From SIG452 sp045540295 (GTDB lineage Bacteria; Bacillota; Clostridia; UMGS1840): DNA of 39,742 nt. Made by a program: the position numbers and the translations under genes. Positions 26,243 through 35,105 of the stretch are shown here, piece after piece (the first letter of the stretch is position 1; every line of letters starts with the position of its first letter). Where the stretch lies: the NCBI GenBank assembly GCA_045540295.1, contig JAZQGY010000034.1, positions 1 through 39,742 on the forward strand, in the 5' to 3' direction. The notes under the pieces were generated by a model, which saw only the letters and a list, made by a program, of their open reading frames with translations, was not told the origin of the DNA and did not search any database.

Positions 26243-27463
26243 ATGGTAGAAAAAGTATACTCTGACACAATAAAATTATACGCCTGCGGAATGAAAGGCG
26301 TTTTGCCGGAAGGAGAACGTGTTTATACTAAGGCGGAGATTGAAGAAATCGAAAAAACCGCACGGATGCAAGGTGTCTGGACGGTTGTGTTTGCGGCGTT
26401 AAAAAAGCTCAGTGAACAGGGCAGAGTTCAAATTCCTGCAGCCATGCTTGCCAAATGGCAGATGGAAATTCACCTGAAAGTGATGGAATATACTCTCCGC
26501 CAGGAGGCGATGTATTCTTTTGTGGAAGAAAAATTGGCGTTTTCCAATCCCATCGTGTTAAAGGGGGATCTGATTTCTGATTTGTATGCTGATCCTGCCC
26601 TTCGGATGTCGGGGGATACTGACCTTTTAATCGACCCCAAAGATGAAAAAGCGGTGTTGGACGCGTTTGTGCAGGAAGGTGGAGATTATAAGCCCCGTGG
26701 CGAAAATAACAATCAGGCAGTTTGCGTGCATCCCAAAGCAGGAAAATTTGAAATCCATATTTCTCTGGATACCAAAGAGGTGACCGAAGTCTGGTACGAT
26801 AATCTGGATTTTGGAGCTGAAGAAAAACGTCAGGTGACTTTGAAAAACGGTCACACCGTTACTGCGCTGGGAATCACAGACGGTGCCATCAATATGGTTT
26901 TGCATGTATTAAAGCATCTGATCAGCGGAATTTCTCATCTGAAGATGTTGGGAGATGCCATTTTATATCTTTCTCACTATGCCGATAAGATTGATTTTGA
27001 CCGTATGAATGCTGTGATGAAACAGCTTGGCTATACTTCCGTTTATGAAACCATAAAACGGATTGGCGTTTTGTATTTTGGTTTTTCTAATCTGACATCT
27101 TGCGAGCAGTATGATGCTTTGGCGGAAAAACTGCTGAATGATTTGCAGTTTTGTGCCGAAAACGGTTATCAGGAAGAAATCCTTTCCGCCTACCAGGAGT
27201 ATTCCAAAATCCGTTATGAAACCTATCATAAAAAAGATTACGGCACCTATAAAGCAGGGCTGACCAGACGGGAAGCCAAGGGGCGTTTGTTCCCCAAAAA
27301 AACTGCTCTTTATGGAGAATATCCGATTCTCATAAAATATGGATGGTTGCTTCCTGTTGTGTGGGTGGTTCGAATCTTTCAAAAGCTTTTTGGCAAAAAA
27401 ACTGCGCAAACCACTCAAACAAAGCCCAGATTGGAGCTTTTAAAGGAGTTGGATTTATTGTGA
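26243..27463 (+). CDS. Nucleotidyltransferase family protein (PF14907-like)
   Basis: The 406-residue protein has a helical N-terminal region of about 90 residues, then IVLKGDLISDLYADPALRMSGDTDLLID at about 105-135. The KG with GDTDLLI metal-binding Asp pair is the signature of the NTP_transf_5 family. VLHVLKHLISG follows. Members are found in capsule loci and in some RiPP clusters, where a related enzyme (lasso peptide tailoring) acts on a phosphorylated serine. GGAG sits upstream. It starts 9 nt after the radical SAM gene and overlaps VanZ, so it belongs to the same operon. The substrate is not known; tailoring of a polymer or of a peptide is possible. Confidence 0.82.
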   Translation: MVEKVYSDTIKLYACGMKGVLPEGERVYTKAEIEEIEKTARMQGVWTVVFAALKKLSEQGRVQIPAAMLAKWQMEIHLKVMEYTLRQEAMYSFVEEKLAFSNPIVLKGDLISDLYADPALRMSGDTDLLIDPKDEKAVLDAFVQEGGDYKPRGENNNQAVCVHPKAGKFEIHISLDTKEVTEVWYDNLDFGAEEKRQVTLKNGHTVTALGITDGAINMVLHVLKHLISGISHLKMLGDAILYLSHYADKIDFDRMNAVMKQLGYTSVYETIKRIGVLYFGFSNLTSCEQYDALAEKLLNDLQFCAENGYQEEILSAYQEYSKIRYETYHKKDYGTYKAGLTRREAKGRLFPKKTALYGEYPILIKYGWLLPVVWVVRIFQKLFGKKTAQTTQTKPRLELLKELDLL

Positions 27464-27933
27464 GGCAAAGAGTGATTCTGCTGATTCTGATTGCTTTGAA
27501 TCTGTGTACCATTTTCTATTTTTCACATCAGGATTCCAACACTTCTACTGCGGTGAGCAATTCCATTTCCCGGCAGATAGAAGTCCGTACCACCGGTTAT
27601 GCTCATAAGAATCAAGGGGAAAAGAATGTATTGCATGCCAAGGTGCAACGTACACTGCGACAGAGCGCACACATTTTCCTGTTTTTCACTTTAAGCATCT
27701 TTACCTGCTGTTTTCTAAGAACCTATTGGAAACGGTGGTTTGTATTTGTTGTCAATCCGATTCTTGGCTTTTTCTTTGCCTTATCGGATGAATTTCATCA
27801 GACCTTTGTTCCGGGACGCTCCTTCGGTTGGGATGACATTGCGAATGATACATTGGGGGTAGTTCTCGGCACATTGATGGTACTTTTGGCTGTTGGCATT
27901 GCTAAATGTTTTCATAAAAAAAAGAAACTGTGA
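27460..27933 (+). CDS. VanZ-like family membrane protein
   Basis: The start is the GTG at 27460, 11 nt after AAGGAG and overlapping the nucleotidyltransferase stop (GTGA); the longer frame from 27343 runs inside that gene. The 157-residue protein has a hydrophobic N-terminal helix (7-25), a basic loop, and at least three more helices. The VanZ signature SDEFHQTFVPGRSFGWDDIANDTLG is in the last third. VanZ proteins give low-level teicoplanin resistance in enterococci and are common near polysaccharide genes; the biochemical role is not settled. It is the last gene of the cluster and its stop lies inside the terminator stem. Confidence 0.88.
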   Translation: MRQRVILLILIALNLCTIFYFSHQDSNTSTAVSNSISRQIEVRTTGYAHKNQGEKNVLHAKVQRTLRQSAHIFLFFTLSIFTCCFLRTYWKRWFVFVVNPILGFFFALSDEFHQTFVPGRSFGWDDIANDTLGVVLGTLMVLLAVGIAKCFHKKKKL

Positions 27934-27964
27934 AAAAACATTTTTTGTTTTTTCACAGTTTTTT
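27925..27964. terminator. Bidirectional terminator ending the polysaccharide cluster
   Basis: AAACTGTGAAAAAACA (27925-27940) is exactly complementary to TGTTTTTTCACAGTTT (27946-27961), a 16-bp stem with a 5-nt loop, followed by T's on the right. On the left the AAAAAAAAG run gives U's for the opposite strand. It serves VanZ (rightward) and the spoIID-like gene (leftward). Confidence 0.9.
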
Positions 27965-27965
27965 G

Positions 27966-29255
27966 TTATTGGACAGTTTCGGTTTCTCCTATTGTTTCTG
28001 CCTTTTTTGTTTCTTCTACCAGAATAGTGCCGGTAAAATAATGCTTTAGAATCTGTTCGTAATTATAACCCTGTTCTGCCATTCCTTTGGCACCGTACTG
28101 ACTCATGCCAACGCCGTGACCGTAGCCGGTGCCGGTCATAATATACTCGGTGGGAATGCCAACATCCACGGGAATCAGTCCGGTTGCAGTGAGAATCGGC
28201 TGAGAGATGCTCCGTTCTTCCAGCCCTGTTGAGGTGACAACAGTTACCGGGTCGGGGTCGGCTCCTTTTTTGGTGATAGTGTAAAGATTGCTGCGAAAAT
28301 TAAAAAGGCTTCTGGTCTTTTCTTTTTTTAAGTTGTAGGTGCCTTCTGTGCCCACAATTTTTAAGTCGATGATTCTGCCGGAGGGAGAAGTTTCTATAAC
28401 CTCCAAGTCAATGACATCACCGATGTTAACGCCAATTCCAGCCAGCTTTTCTTCAATTTCATCCGGTGTGTACGGAACAGTCCATTCCCGGGAGGTATCG
28501 TAGGGGTCTTCCACACCAACCAGGTAGGGGAGAGCAGCCGACCAAACATTTTCGCTGTTTTCGGTGTGTCCGCCGGAGGAGGAATAGAAAAAGGTGCTTG
28601 CGTAGTCATCCCCGTATTTTAAATAGATTCCTTCGGTTTCTTCCACAGCTCTATTGGTTTCCGGCTTTTCCGCTTTCACGCCAAGATACACCTGGGATTG
28701 AATGGAATCGTCTAAATTAAATCCGTAATTCTGAAATTTATTCCAGTTGGTCATTGCGTAGTTTCTGGCACAAACTGCCTGGGCTTTCAACGCTTCAGTA
28801 GGCCAGGAGGAAGGCATTTCACCGGGGACAACGCCCTTTAAGTAATCTTCGATATCCACATAGTTAATCACAGTTAATCCCAAATCAGTTCGGATAAACC
28901 GTGCGGAACCTCGGTATTCAGTTCCGCCAATCAAAACAGTCCCTTGGTCTGCAGGAGTTAAAGTGATGGGGGTATTTCCACCCTCGTGAATGTAAAGAAC
29001 AGTGTTGTCTGCAGGGGATAGCAGTTGGATAGTTCCGTCTTCAACCCAACTGATTAAAATTTTTGCTTCAGCCAGCTCGGCGACGGTTTCATTCCCTACT
29101 GTCACAATAAAACCGCTTGCATTTTGTACAGTAGTTTCCTTAGGAGAGGTGGATGCAAATTTCAATCCGATGCTGATATCTTTGGCAGAAACCGCCCAAC
29201 TTGAGAAGAGCATCAGTATTGCGAGAAAGAGAGTTACTAATCGGAACTGTTTCAT
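27966..29255 (-). CDS. spoIID: SpoIID/LytB-domain protein (peptidoglycan lytic transglycosylase family)
   Basis: The start at 29255 is supported by GGAGG upstream; the longer frame from 29297 is not needed. The 429-residue protein has an N-terminal signal peptide (about 1-24, ending AVSA) and then a beta-rich region. The SpoIID domain follows with GVVPGEMPSSWPTEALKAQA, Glu146 matching the catalytic Glu of SpoIID, then CARNYAM and GGHTENSENVW with the conserved His and Cys that bind metal. The C-terminal GYGHGVGMSQYGAKGMAEQG is the other hallmark. SpoIID cuts denuded glycan strands during engulfment. This gene is divergent from mreB/mbl, as its neighbours are in Bacillus, but it has a housekeeping-type promoter, so a vegetative wall role is possible. 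Confidence 0.92.
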   Translation of the reverse strand: MKQFRLVTLFLAILMLFSSWAVSAKDISIGLKFASTSPKETTVQNASGFIVTVGNETVAELAEAKILISWVEDGTIQLLSPADNTVLYIHEGGNTPITLTPADQGTVLIGGTEYRGSARFIRTDLGLTVINYVDIEDYLKGVVPGEMPSSWPTEALKAQAVCARNYAMTNWNKFQNYGFNLDDSIQSQVYLGVKAEKPETNRAVEETEGIYLKYGDDYASTFFYSSSGGHTENSENVWSAALPYLVGVEDPYDTSREWTVPYTPDEIEEKLAGIGVNIGDVIDLEVIETSPSGRIIDLKIVGTEGTYNLKKEKTRSLFNFRSNLYTITKKGADPDPVTVVTSTGLEERSISQPILTATGLIPVDVGIPTEYIMTGTGYGHGVGMSQYGAKGMAEQGYNYEQILKHYFTGTILVEETKKAETIGETETVQ

Positions 29256-29309
29256 TTTGTACCTCCGTTTTCGGTAAAATCTATGAAAAAATAACAAAAT
29301 TCTACTCTT

Positions 29310-29338
29310 ATTCTAACACAAAAAATATGGTTTTGCAA
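29310..29338 (-). promoter_or_regulatory. Promoter for the spoIID-like gene
   Basis: On the minus strand TTGCAA (29333-29338), 17-bp spacer and TAGAAT (29310-29315) with an upstream TG. This fits sigma-A. I did not recognise a sigma-E type site here. Confidence 0.62.
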
Positions 29339-29454
29339 GCCTATTCGCAAACATTTCAGAAATTGGTAGATTCGCTTGAAAACAGGCTCAGAAAAACGGG
29401 TTGGTATAGCTGGCAAAAAAAACGGCAAAATTATGATATTATCGTGAAATATGG

Positions 29455-29483
29455 TTGACAAATGTATGATTTCGTACTATAAT
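29455..29483 (+). promoter_or_regulatory. Promoter for mreB/mbl
   Basis: TTGACA (29455-29460) and TATAAT (29478-29483), spacer 17 bp, both consensus. It probably drives mreB and mnmG, and perhaps the tightly packed genes behind them. The 335-bp stretch 29256-29590 without a gene holds this promoter, the leftward spoIID promoter and the mreB leader; the bases between the two promoters are AT-rich with nothing else I could identify. Confidence 0.88.
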
Positions 29484-29590
29484 TATAATGTATGAGAAAA
29501 TGGCGATTTTTTATGGAAAAACGCCTGAAAATACAGGATTCAGCAAGAATAAGACTGTCTCAGTTTGATGATACGAAAGGATGGTGCCCG
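29484..29590 (+). other. 5' leader of mreB (about 100 nt), in-frame and stop-free
   Basis: Transcripts from the 29478 box would begin near 29490, leaving about 100 nt before the ATG at 29591. The leader contains no stop in the mreB frame and has ATGs at 29492 and 29513, neither with a ribosome site. AAAGGA lies 9 nt before the 29591 ATG. A small CCTG/CAGG inverted repeat at about 29524-29537 is weak. No known riboswitch class was recognised. Confidence 0.45.
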
Positions 29591-30622
29591 ATGTTTGGAT
29601 TTGGCCAGGACGTGGGTGTGGATTTGGGAACAGCAACGGTTCTCATTTATGTAAAAGGAAAAGGAATTGTTTTAAAAGAGCCTTCCGTGGCAGCGGTAGA
29701 CAAGCTGACCGGAAGACTGTTTGCCGTGGGCTATGAAGCGCAGCGTATGATTGGAAAAACTCCCGGAAATATTGTGGCGGTTCGGCCTCTTCGTGATGGG
29801 GTAATTTCCGATTACGATGTTACCGAAAAGATGCTCAAGCATTTCTTAAGTAAAATCAACATTTCCCGTATCTTTAAACCCAACATTATGATTTGCGTTC
29901 CCTCCGGAGTGACCGACGTGGAAGAACGTGCGGTAAAGGATGCGGCTATCCAGGCAGGCGCAAAAAAATCCTTCATTATTGAAGAACCCATTGCCGCTGC
30001 TATCGGCACCGGAATTGATATTTCCCAGCCTAACGGAACGATGATTGTAGACATCGGCGGCGGTACCACCGATATTGCAGTTATCTCTTTGGGTGGTGTG
30101 GTTGTTTCCACTTCTATTAAAGTGGCAGGAGACAAGTTTGACGATGCTATCATCAAATACATCCGAAAAGAGCACAATGTGTTGATTGGTGAACGCACTG
30201 CAGAGCAGATTAAGTATAACGTAGGTTGTGCATACCTGCCGGATGAAGAGCTGGTAACCGAAGTAAAGGGCAGAAACCTTTTAACCGGACTTCCCAAAAT
30301 CTTCACCGTCACTTCCACCGAAATTCACGGTGCTCTGATTGATACCGCAATGCAGATTGTGGATGCCGTGCATCAGACTTTAGAAAAAACTCCGCCGGAA
30401 TTGGTTGGCGATATTGCTTCCACCGGCATTATTATGACGGGAGGCGGCTCACTTTTAGGGGGCTTCCCCAAACTGATTACCGAGCATACCGGCATCAAGG
30501 CTACCATTGCTGATGACCCAACCACTTGCGTGGCTTTGGGTACCGGTAAGGCTTTGGAACAGATGCATCTTTTAACCGACGATTCCAACTCGGTTGCAGG
30601 CAGAAAATACTACGACATGTAG
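29591..30622 (+). CDS. mreB: Rod shape-determining actin-like protein MreB/Mbl
   Basis: The start at 29591 gives MFGFGQDVGVDLGTATVLIY and 343 residues, the normal MreB length. Phosphate-1 loop GVDLGTATV, phosphate-2 VDIGGGTTDIAVIS and the adenosine loop MTGGGSLLGG are present, as is EEPIAAAIGTG. It forms membrane-bound filaments that guide peptidoglycan synthesis along the cell cylinder. There are no mreC or mreD genes here. In Bacillus the mbl paralog sits next to spoIID and spoIIID, so this copy, which faces a spoIID-like gene, is more likely Mbl than the main mreBCD copy. The frame is open back to 29492, but no RBS supports a longer protein. Confidence 0.94.
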   Translation: MFGFGQDVGVDLGTATVLIYVKGKGIVLKEPSVAAVDKLTGRLFAVGYEAQRMIGKTPGNIVAVRPLRDGVISDYDVTEKMLKHFLSKINISRIFKPNIMICVPSGVTDVEERAVKDAAIQAGAKKSFIIEEPIAAAIGTGIDISQPNGTMIVDIGGGTTDIAVISLGGVVVSTSIKVAGDKFDDAIIKYIRKEHNVLIGERTAEQIKYNVGCAYLPDEELVTEVKGRNLLTGLPKIFTVTSTEIHGALIDTAMQIVDAVHQTLEKTPPELVGDIASTGIIMTGGGSLLGGFPKLITEHTGIKATIADDPTTCVALGTGKALEQMHLLTDDSNSVAGRKYYDM

Positions 30623-30631
30623 GGACTCATT

Positions 30632-32518
30632 ATGGCATTTATAGAAGATAAATTTGAAGTTGCCGTCATCGGAGCAGGCCATGCAGGCTGCGAAGCGGCA
30701 TTTGCCTCGGCAAGACTGGGGCACAAAACGGTGCTGTTTTCCATTAATCTGGATGCGGTTGCCAATATGCCCTGTAACCCCAGCATTGGAGGAACAGGGA
30801 AGGGACATTTGGTCCGTGAGATTGATGCCTTAGGCGGTGAAATGGGAAAACTGGCGGATGATACCTTCCTTCAGTCCCGTGTGTTAAACCGCGGAAAAGG
30901 GCCTGCTGTTTACTCTCTTCGGGTACAGGAAGACCGCCGTGCTTATCAGGAAGAGATGAAGAAACGGATTGAAAACCAGGAAAACCTTTTCTTAAAGCAG
31001 GCAGAAATTATAAAAATTGATATTGAAGATAAACAGGTAAAAGGTGTGGTGGATGCATTAGGCAACTACTATCGGGTAGATGCTGCAATCATTGCCACCG
31101 GTACATATCTTCGTGGAAAAATCATTGTGGGAACCTATTTTGAGCCGGGCGGACCAGATGGTATGTTTGCTGCCAACAAACTTTCCGAAAGTTTAGAGGA
31201 AAACGGCGTCCGTATGATGCGCTTTAAAACAGGAACTCCTGCCAGAGTTCATCGTGATTCCATTGATTTTTCTAAAATGGAGGTTCAGTACGGTGACGAA
31301 GAAATCACTCCCTTTTCTTTTACCACCAAGCGAGAACTTCAAAACCGTGTGGAATGCTATTTGACTTATTCCACCGAAAAAACCAAACAAATTGTGTTGG
31401 ATAATATCCATCTTTCTCCGTTATACAGCGGAATGATTGAGGGGATCGGCCCCCGGTACTGTCCTTCTTTTGAAGATAAAATTATGCGTTTTCCCGATAA
31501 GGAACGCCACCAGTTATTTATTGAGCCTATGGGCTTAAACACCAAGGAAATGTATGTGCAGGGGATGTCTTCCTCCCTTCCTTACGAAGTGCAGGTGCAG
31601 ATGTACCGTTCTGTGATCGGTCTGGAAAACGTGGAGTTGATGCGTCCTGCATACGCCATTGAGTATGACTGCGTGGACCCTACGGAATTAACCTTAGGTC
31701 TGGCCTTTAAAAACATCAAAGGCTTGTACGGTGCAGGTCAGTTTAACGGTACCTCCGGTTATGAGGAGGCGGCCGCACAGGGACTCATCGCGGGAATCAA
31801 TGCCGCAAGATATTTAGATGGCAAAGAAGAATTTCACCTAAGCCGAGACAATTCCTATATCGGCGTTTTGATTGACGACATTGTAACCAAGGGCACGAAT
31901 GAACCTTATCGGATTATGACCTCCCGAAGCGAGTATCGTTTGTTGCTTCGCCAGGATAATGCAGATCAGCGTCTTACCCCCTTAGGGTATGAAATTGGTT
32001 TGATTTCCGAAGAACGCTATCAAGACTATTTAGCAAAGCAAAAGTGGGTAGAAGAAGAAATTAAGTATTTGGAATCGGTGGTGGTGCCACCCTCCGAGCA
32101 TGTGATTGCTACCTTGGAAAAATACGAAAGCACCCCCATCAAAACGGGAATCCACTTAAACGATTTGCTGCGCCGACCGGAAATTACCTATCAAATGCTT
32201 TTAGAGATTTCCGATAAGGTGCACACACTTCCCCGTGATATTGAGGAAGAGGTCACAGTTACCATCAAATATTCCGGTTATATCAAACGGCAGATGTCCC
32301 AGGTAAATCAGTTTAAAAAGCTGGAGCAGAAAAAACTGCCCCAAGATATCAACTATGACGATATTTACGGTCTTCGCATTGAAGCAAGACAAAAGCTATC
32401 CAAATTCCGTCCCGAATCCATTGGGCAGGCATCCCGTATTTCAGGCGTGTCTCCTGCAGATATTTCGGTGCTTCTTATTTATTTGGATACCAGACGGGAG
32501 AGCCCGTCAAAAGAATAA
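30632..32518 (+). CDS. mnmG: tRNA uridine-5-carboxymethylaminomethyl modification enzyme MnmG (GidA)
   Basis: The 628-residue protein has the FAD-binding GAGHAGCEAA near residue 13, NMPCNPSIGGTGKGHL, the SLRVQEDRRAYQ block, and GPRYCPSFEDK with Cys277, the residue number used by E. coli MnmG in catalysis. QFNGTSGYEEAAAQG and TSRSEYRLLLRQDNADQRLTPLG near 430-460 are also conserved. With MnmE it makes the cmnm5U34 of several tRNAs, using FAD and methylene-THF. It begins 9 nt after mreB with only a weak AGGG site. In many Firmicutes it is next to mnmE and rsmG near oriC; here it is not. Confidence 0.96.
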   Translation: MAFIEDKFEVAVIGAGHAGCEAAFASARLGHKTVLFSINLDAVANMPCNPSIGGTGKGHLVREIDALGGEMGKLADDTFLQSRVLNRGKGPAVYSLRVQEDRRAYQEEMKKRIENQENLFLKQAEIIKIDIEDKQVKGVVDALGNYYRVDAAIIATGTYLRGKIIVGTYFEPGGPDGMFAANKLSESLEENGVRMMRFKTGTPARVHRDSIDFSKMEVQYGDEEITPFSFTTKRELQNRVECYLTYSTEKTKQIVLDNIHLSPLYSGMIEGIGPRYCPSFEDKIMRFPDKERHQLFIEPMGLNTKEMYVQGMSSSLPYEVQVQMYRSVIGLENVELMRPAYAIEYDCVDPTELTLGLAFKNIKGLYGAGQFNGTSGYEEAAAQGLIAGINAARYLDGKEEFHLSRDNSYIGVLIDDIVTKGTNEPYRIMTSRSEYRLLLRQDNADQRLTPLGYEIGLISEERYQDYLAKQKWVEEEIKYLESVVVPPSEHVIATLEKYESTPIKTGIHLNDLLRRPEITYQMLLEISDKVHTLPRDIEEEVTVTIKYSGYIKRQMSQVNQFKKLEQKKLPQDINYDDIYGLRIEARQKLSKFRPESIGQASRISGVSPADISVLLIYLDTRRESPSKE

Positions 32519-32542
32519 AGCTCGTGAAAGGAGCGTATCACT

Positions 32543-33250
32543 ATGGCAGAACGACTGATTCTCATCGTAGATGATGAAAAACCTATTGTAGACATTTTGA
32601 AATTCAACTTGCAGAAAGAGGGCTTTGACACTATCGAAGCATACGACGGGGCAACCGGTCTTCAGCTTGCGATGGAAAAAAATCCCGATTTGATCTTGTT
32701 GGACGTGATGTTACCTGAAATGGACGGATTCACCGTTTGCAAGGAAATTCGCGTGAAATCTCAGGTACCCATTATTTTGCTCACAGCTCGTGAAGAGGAA
32801 GTGGACAAAGTGCTGGGATTGGAGCTTGGCGCTGATGACTACATCACCAAACCGTATAGCGTGAGAGAGCTTTTGGCAAGAATCAAAGCTAACCTGCGCC
32901 GTACTAAGAAATCGCAACCTATTACCACTACGGATAATTCGGACGTGTTGACCTACGGCAGATTAAGTATTGATACTGAACGCTTTGAAGTGCAAAAAGA
33001 CGGTAAACCGGTGGAAATCACCGTTCGTGAATTTGAACTCTTAAAATTTTTAGCATCTCAGCCGGACAAAATTTTTTCCCGTGAAAAACTTTTGGAAAAA
33101 GTTTGGAAATATGAATACTACGGTGATTTAAGAACTGTTGACGTAACCGTTCGCCGTTTGCGTGAAAAATTGGAAGATAATCCGGGCGAACCTGATTTTG
33201 TGGTAACCAAGCGAGGCATCGGTTACTATTTCAACAAGAACTGTAAATAA
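32543..33250 (+). CDS. walR: WalR (YycF) response regulator, OmpR family
   Basis: The 235-residue protein has a receiver domain with VDDEKP (Asp10, Asp11), phosphorylation Asp54 in LLDVMLPEMDGF, and DDYITKPYS with the conserved Lys. The C-terminal OmpR/PhoB winged helix has REFELLKFLASQP, SREKLLEKVWKYEYYGDLRTVDV and TKRGIGYYF, a run very close to WalR. WalR controls wall-hydrolase genes and division in Firmicutes and is usually essential. GAAAGGAG precedes the ATG, 24 nt after mnmG. The partner kinase gene follows 21 nt downstream. Confidence 0.94.
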   Translation: MAERLILIVDDEKPIVDILKFNLQKEGFDTIEAYDGATGLQLAMEKNPDLILLDVMLPEMDGFTVCKEIRVKSQVPIILLTAREEEVDKVLGLELGADDYITKPYSVRELLARIKANLRRTKKSQPITTTDNSDVLTYGRLSIDTERFEVQKDGKPVEITVREFELLKFLASQPDKIFSREKLLEKVWKYEYYGDLRTVDVTVRRLREKLEDNPGEPDFVVTKRGIGYYFNKNCK

Positions 33251-33271
33251 TCTTTAAAACTGAGGAACGAT

Positions 33272-35086
33272 ATGTTTAAAAGTATTCAAACAAAACTGGT
33301 ACTGTTATTTATCCTTGTTATTTTATCGGTAATGCTGACGGTTGGAACCTTCATTATCACCAATGTAACACGGTTCTATTATACTGACTTTATGTCTCAG
33401 ATTGGTACCGCGGTATTTACCGAAGAATTTGTTCCTCAGCTTACAGAAGCAGCCACTGCGGAAGACGGTGCTCAAAAACTTTCCGAGCTTTTGGAAGCGG
33501 CTTCCGGTCGAATCGGTGTGGATTCCTACCGTAACTATGCCATTTTGGATGCCAAGGACGGAACACTGATAGACAGCTCCGACGAGCTTCTCACCCAAGT
33601 GGAAATCTCCGACAATGTCTTAGCGGCAATGTCCGGCAGAGTGGGGAATACTGTATCGGAAAGCGGAACCTATATGGAATATGCCTATCCCGTTATGGTG
33701 GACGATACAACTGCTTTTGTCATTTATGTATACGAAACAAAGGAAGAACTTCAAAGCTTCTCTCAGAGTATGTTTTTGGTAATCCTGCAGGCACTTTTGG
33801 CAGCACTTCTGATTTCAGTAGTGTTGGGGTATCTGTTATCCAAAACCATAACCACACCCATTAAGAATCTGACCTCCCGTGCCGAAAAAATTGCAGACGG
33901 GGAGTTTGAGGTGGGCGAGCTATCCCAATCCAAGGACGAGATTGGGGTATTAACCAACACCTTCCGCACGATGGGTCAGCGTCTTTCTGAAACGGTGCAA
34001 GAAGTTGCCTCCCAAAATACCAAGCTCGAAAAAATTATGGAATATTCTACTGACGGTATCGTAGCGTTTGACACCGAAGGGGAACTGCTTCATATTAACC
34101 CGTCCGCCAAAAAGTATTTGGCAATTGACACAGAAAACACCATTCGTTTTGATGAATTTTTCACACCTCTGTTTCCCGATGTGTCTTTAGGAAACTTTTT
34201 GTACTTAAATCCCGATAAACAGCTCATCAAAGAAGGGGATTACAACAACTATTACCTACGCTTTTATTTTGGTAGTTTCCGCTATTCCGATGACACTATC
34301 GGCGGTGTGATTGTGGATGTGCAGAATATGACCGAATCCAGAAAGCTGGAGCTGTCACGCAGAGAGTTTGTTGCCAATGTATCCCATGAGCTTCGAACGC
34401 CTCTGACTACCGTAAAGGCATATATTGAAACCTTGGAAAGCGGTGAAGTGGACGGCGAAATGCAAGAAAAATTCTTAGATACCATTCATCGGGAAACTGA
34501 CCGTATGACCAGACTGGTTTCTGACCTTCTGATTTTGTCCCGACTGGATAACGGAGTGAAACTGAATCTTACCCGTATGCACATTGAGCCGATTTTAAGG
34601 GACGTCTCGGAAAAGATGCAGTTTGAAGCTAAGAAAAAACATCAGAATTTGACCTATACTATGATTAACGAAATCCCTGAAATCGCATTGGATTATGACA
34701 GAATGCAACAGGTAATTATCAATATCGTGTCCAATGCAATTAAATACACAGCCAACTACGGTGCTGTGAAAATCTATTCCAGTTATGTGTCCGACAATGC
34801 TATCATCCGTATTGTGGACAACGGTATGGGGATTCCCGAAAAGGATGTGAAACGGATTTTCGAGCGGTTTTACCGTGTGGATAAAGCACGTTCCCGTGAG
34901 CAGGGGGGTACCGGTCTCGGACTTGCCATTGCCAAGGAAATCATCAATGCGCACGCCGGAGAAATTACCTTAAATTCCAAATTAAACGAGGGTACTGAAA
35001 TTATTATCACACTGCCTGTGGAAAAAAGCTTCCAATCCCCGCAAGAAGCGGAACCGGAGACGGAAGCAATCAGCGAAAACGAATAG
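33272..35086 (+). CDS. walK: WalK (YycG) sensor histidine kinase
   Basis: The 604-residue protein has two membrane helices (about 10-32 and 168-192) enclosing an extracellular sensor domain, then HAMP (about 192-245) and a PAS domain (about 255-350). HisKA carries phospho-acceptor His372 in FVANVSHELRTPL. The HATPase has the N box (INIVSNAIKYT), G1 (DNGMGIP) and G2 (GGTGLGLAIAKEI). The order TM-sensor-TM-HAMP-PAS-kinase is that of WalK. The usual downstream regulators yycH and yycI are missing; hslO follows 19 nt later. It should phosphorylate WalR in response to wall state. Confidence 0.93.
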   Translation: MFKSIQTKLVLLFILVILSVMLTVGTFIITNVTRFYYTDFMSQIGTAVFTEEFVPQLTEAATAEDGAQKLSELLEAASGRIGVDSYRNYAILDAKDGTLIDSSDELLTQVEISDNVLAAMSGRVGNTVSESGTYMEYAYPVMVDDTTAFVIYVYETKEELQSFSQSMFLVILQALLAALLISVVLGYLLSKTITTPIKNLTSRAEKIADGEFEVGELSQSKDEIGVLTNTFRTMGQRLSETVQEVASQNTKLEKIMEYSTDGIVAFDTEGELLHINPSAKKYLAIDTENTIRFDEFFTPLFPDVSLGNFLYLNPDKQLIKEGDYNNYYLRFYFGSFRYSDDTIGGVIVDVQNMTESRKLELSRREFVANVSHELRTPLTTVKAYIETLESGEVDGEMQEKFLDTIHRETDRMTRLVSDLLILSRLDNGVKLNLTRMHIEPILRDVSEKMQFEAKKKHQNLTYTMINEIPEIALDYDRMQQVIINIVSNAIKYTANYGAVKIYSSYVSDNAIIRIVDNGMGIPEKDVKRIFERFYRVDKARSREQGGTGLGLAIAKEIINAHAGEITLNSKLNEGTEIIITLPVEKSFQSPQEAEPETEAISENE

Positions 35087-35105
35087 AAAAAAGCGAGGAA
35101 CCGAT

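Noticed and set aside
27343..27459. Longer VanZ-like protein starting within the nucleotidyltransferase gene
   Set aside because: The first 39 residues show no membrane or VanZ character, and AAGGAG with GTG at 27460 explains the start.
29812..30318. 168-codon antisense frame over mreB
   Set aside because: It is opposite highly conserved MreB motifs and has no start signals.
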